From: Anaerolinea sp.
GTDB lineage: Bacteria > Chloroflexota > Anaerolineae > Anaerolineales > Anaerolineaceae
Assembly: GCA_013824385.1 (NCBI GenBank)
Contig: PNNU01000235.1
Location: 1-5,866 of the forward strand
Direction: 5' to 3'
DNA: 5,866 bases
How positions within the stretch are numbered: position 1 is the first letter of the stretch; each line of letters opens with the position of its first letter. Below the pieces are notes generated by a model. The model saw only the letters and a program-made list of their open reading frames with translations. It did not search any database and was not told the DNA's origin. Made by a program: the position numbers and the translations under genes. Of this stretch, positions 4,015 to 5,866 are shown one piece after another.

Positions 4015-4869
4015 TCAGAGTCGTTCAGCCACCAGGATGCTTTGCGTGCCCTGGACGCGAAGCGTTCCCCTGATTCGTCCGCGGGTGTCGGTAAAGAATG
4101 TTTTCTCCAGTGCCTTGGAATCCGTGCGGTCCAAAAGTTGGTATCCAGCCAGAGCCAGGAAATCTTCAACAACAACTTCGTTCAACCCAAACTTGAGATG
4201 CCCAACCCCGTTCTCCAGCCAATCGGTCATGCCCGCTTCACCATATTCCAGGATCAGACGGCTGCCCGCGCCGGTCAGCCCAAGAATGGACGCCATCGTC
4301 TGGCGAACCAGTTCCGGTTTGAGGTACTGCACAGCGCCTTCGATCAGCAGCAGGGTTTTCATGCCCTTGATAAAGCCTGCCTTCTCCAACTTGGCAGTGA
4401 CGGATTCCATTTCAAAGTTGATGGGGATGAAGGTGACATTGTCCGGGACAATTATTCCTCTTTTTAAATATTGCATTGTTTTCATGAGCTGGGTGGTGCC
4501 TGAATCCAATTCAAACACCCTGGCTTTGGCAAGTTCCTTGTGAAAACGTACCGCGCGTGAGTCAAATCCCGCGCCGAGGATCAGTACCTGCCCGAAGGTT
4601 TCTTCACCGGCTTTTTCAAATAAGTTATCAATATATTTGGTGCGCGCGATGACCCATTCGTAAACGCCTTTCGGTCCCAGCATGTATCTGAGCAGCTTGT
4701 CAGCGTAAGGAATTTTCAACAACCTTTGGATTTGTCGCGGCAGCAGCATGGGCGCGATCCAATCTCCACTTTTGAGAAAAGGATTGGATTCGTAAAAAGA
4801 GATGGCGCGGCACCCGCAGGTGATATCAGCAGTTCGAGAAGCTCTGGTTTCAATTCTGTGTGACGGCAT
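4015..4869 (-). CDS. Class I SAM-dependent methyltransferase, leucine carboxyl methyltransferase (LCMT/PPM1) family
   Basis: A 284-residue methyltransferase. The N-terminal segment SRTADITCGCRAISFYE (11-27) resembles the family's typical opening, which supports the ATG at 4869; AAGGGA at 4878-4883 lies 8 nt upstream. SAM-binding motif I is VLILGAGFDSRA (95-106), the acidic post-motif is FELD (119-122), and EGAVQYL (177-183) matches the family's conserved EG-x-x-x-YL segment. Bacterial members of this superfamily are often annotated from this fold as O-methyltransferases acting on small molecules or polyketides; the true substrate cannot be told from sequence. No signal peptide or membrane segment is seen, so it is cytoplasmic. 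It has its own spacer from dnaK and a stem-loop behind it, so it is probably monocistronic. Confidence 0.9.
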   Translation of the reverse strand: MPSHRIETRASRTADITCGCRAISFYESNPFLKSGDWIAPMLLPRQIQRLLKIPYADKLLRYMLGPKGVYEWVIARTKYIDNLFEKAGEETFGQVLILGAGFDSRAVRFHKELAKARVFELDSGTTQLMKTMQYLKRGIIVPDNVTFIPINFEMESVTAKLEKAGFIKGMKTLLLIEGAVQYLKPELVRQTMASILGLTGAGSRLILEYGEAGMTDWLENGVGHLKFGLNEVVVEDFLALAGYQLLDRTDSKALEKTFFTDTRGRIRGTLRVQGTQSILVAERL

Positions 4870-4923
4870 AATACATATCCCTTCTGAATATCTGTTTCCA
4901 TAACTCTGTATACGAGCAAGATG

Positions 4924-4951
4924 TTAATAAGTTTCAAATAATAGTTGGCAA
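4924..4951 (-). promoter_or_regulatory. Candidate promoter of the methyltransferase gene
   Basis: On the minus strand TTGCCA (4951-4946) and TATTAA (4929-4924) are spaced by 16 nt. An overlapping alternative is TTGAAA (4937-4932) with TATACA (4912-4907) at a long 19-nt spacing. Both are partial matches, and the first overlaps the start of the dnaK terminator tail. A promoter is expected here because dnaK appears to terminate just upstream. Confidence 0.3.
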
Positions 4952-4952
4952 T

Positions 4953-4994
4953 AAAAAACAGGCATATCTCAAAAGGGATACACCTGTTTTTTTT
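4953..4994 (-). terminator. Intrinsic terminator of dnaK
   Basis: The 10-bp core stem (CAGGTGTATC with GATATGCCTG on the minus strand, including two G-T pairs) is flanked by A6/T6 arms that extend it to 16 bp around an 8-nt loop. On the minus strand it starts just after the dnaK stop and ends in a run of six Ts. The A-run before the stem makes it potentially bidirectional. Confidence 0.85.
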
Positions 4995-5001
4995 GCACTG
5001 T

Positions 5002-5866
5002 TTACTTCTGTTCGGTGAACTCGCCGTCGATCACGTCGCCATCCGGTTTGGGCGCTTCGCCTGCACCTGCGGCGGGGCCGGGGTCGTCGGGGGTCTGCTG
5101 CGCCTGGGCGTTGGCGGTCATCACCTTGCTGTATTCTGCCTGAAGTTCTTCGGTAAGGCTCTTGATGCGAGCAGTGTCTTCACCCTTCAGTGCAGTACGC
5201 AGTTCCTGCGCTTTGGCTTCAACACTGGATTTCTGATCTGCAGGGATCTTGTCTCCGGCTTCCTTGACGGCTTTTTCCACCTGGTAGGCGGCGTTGTCGC
5301 CAATGTTGCGTGCTTCGGCCAGTTCCTTGCGTTTCAGGTCTTCAGCCTCATGTGCTTTAGCTTCGGTAACCATGCGTTCAATGTCGTTCTTGGCCAGGTT
5401 GGTGGAGGCGGTGATGGTCACTTTTTGTTCGCGACCGGTTGCTTTATCCTGGGCGGTGACGTTGAGGATGCCGTTGGCGTCGATGTCAAAGGTGACTTCA
5501 ACCTGCGGAACACCGCGCGGGGCATTGGGAATACCCTCCAGGCGGAAGCGGCCGAGGGACATGTTATCTGAAGCCATGGGGCGTTCACCCTGCAGCACGT
5601 GGATATCCACGGCGGTCTGGTTATCATCTGCGGTCGAGAAAATCTGCGACTTGCGGATGGGGATGGTGGTGTTGCGTTCAACAACCGGGGTCATCACTGA
5701 GCCCATGGTTTCGACACCCAGCGACAGCGGAGTCACGTCAAGAAGTAAAATGTCTTTCACTTCACCGCCGAGCACACCTCCCTGGATGGACGCGCCAATG
5801 GACACGACTTCATCGGGGTTTACACCCTTGTTGGGTTCCTTGTTGATCAGCTTGCGCACCAGATCC
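5002..5866 (-). CDS. dnaK: Chaperone DnaK (Hsp70), C-terminal part, cut by the window edge
   Basis: The last 287 residues of DnaK; the N-terminal ATPase portion lies beyond the window. The frame runs to the edge (DLVRKLIN), so the GTG at 5859 is an internal valine codon, not a start. Visible in order: the end of the ATPase domain ([19 protein letters not shown]), the interdomain linker VKDILLLDV, the substrate-binding beta domain ([64 protein letters not shown]), the charged helical lid, and a disordered proline/alanine/glycine tail ending [13 protein letters not shown], close to the family's usual acidic end. DnaK binds exposed hydrophobic stretches of proteins in the cytoplasm in ATP-driven cycles with GrpE and DnaJ partners. 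A strong terminator follows directly, so dnaK is the last gene of its transcript. Confidence 0.98.
   Translation of the reverse strand, partial: DLVRKLINKEPNKGVNPDEVVSIGASIQGGVLGGEVKDILLLDVTPLSLGVETMGSVMTPVVERNTTIPIRKSQIFSTADDNQTAVDIHVLQGERPMASDNMSLGRFRLEGIPNAPRGVPQVEVTFDIDANGILNVTAQDKATGREQKVTITASTNLAKNDIERMVTEAKAHEAEDLKRKELAEARNIGDNAAYQVEKAVKEAGDKIPADQKSSVEAKAQELRTALKGEDTARIKSLTEELQAEYSKVMTANAQAQQTPDDPGPAAGAGEAPKPDGDVIDGEFTEQK

Noticed and set aside
3925..4543. Plus-strand open frames of 180 and 168 codons over the methyltransferase
   Set aside because: They overlap a gene with clear SAM-binding motifs on the other strand and show no recognisable domains or ribosome sites.
4945..5571. Plus-strand 208-codon open frame over dnaK
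   Set aside because: Antisense shadow of dnaK; its start lies next to the dnaK terminator and the product looks like back-translated DnaK.
5859..5859. GTG at 5859 as a start codon
   Set aside because: The DnaK reading frame continues through it to the window edge with family-typical residues, so it is an internal valine codon.

Overview
The window looks like a bacterial chromosome segment. My best guess is a Chloroflexota (Anaerolineae-type) genome, judged from the feel of the DnaK sequence, the LacI-type regulator and the lipoprotein hydrolase; this is inference, not a database result. Almost everything is on the minus strand. The exception is the lipoprotein gene at 765-1919. The right half (lacI, methyltransferase, dnaK) looks like core genome. 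The left half, to about 2400, is visibly more AT-rich and contains duplications, so it looks accessory.

Layout from right to left, in the minus-strand reading direction: the C-terminal half of dnaK (5002 to the window edge) with a strong terminator; a leucine-carboxyl-methyltransferase-type SAM methyltransferase (4015-4869) ending at a stem-loop; then a near-consensus sigma70 promoter whose -10 overlaps a perfect palindromic operator, driving a LacI/GalR-family regulator (2821-3831). Downstream of lacI, where a sugar operon might be expected, there are three tandem 24-codon genes (2686-2760, 2552-2626, 2402-2476) and then a 77-codon gene (2112-2345) ending at a long hairpin terminator. The plus-strand lipoprotein hydrolase follows (765-1919). 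Beyond it lies a second, broken copy of the 77-codon gene with its own terminator (298-536), and then a 38-codon lysine-rich gene (73-189).

The most interesting part is 2054-3890. The three 24-residue products are nearly identical although their codons have drifted synonymously, so they appear to be real peptides under selection. Each has a Shine-Dalgarno site 7 nt before its ATG. They also align with the N-terminal ~22 residues of the 77-residue protein. Copies of the palindrome that overlaps the lacI promoter recur in front of the first two small genes, with degenerate remnants before the others. I read this as an autoregulated locus (regulator, three micropeptides, one small cysteine-containing protein) of unknown function. 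A weak stem plus T7 run after lacI could partly separate the regulator from the peptides.

The broken copy at 337-505 and the intact copy at 2095-2263 are direct repeats 1758 bp apart that flank the lipoprotein gene. This points to a duplication and a possible route for deletion.
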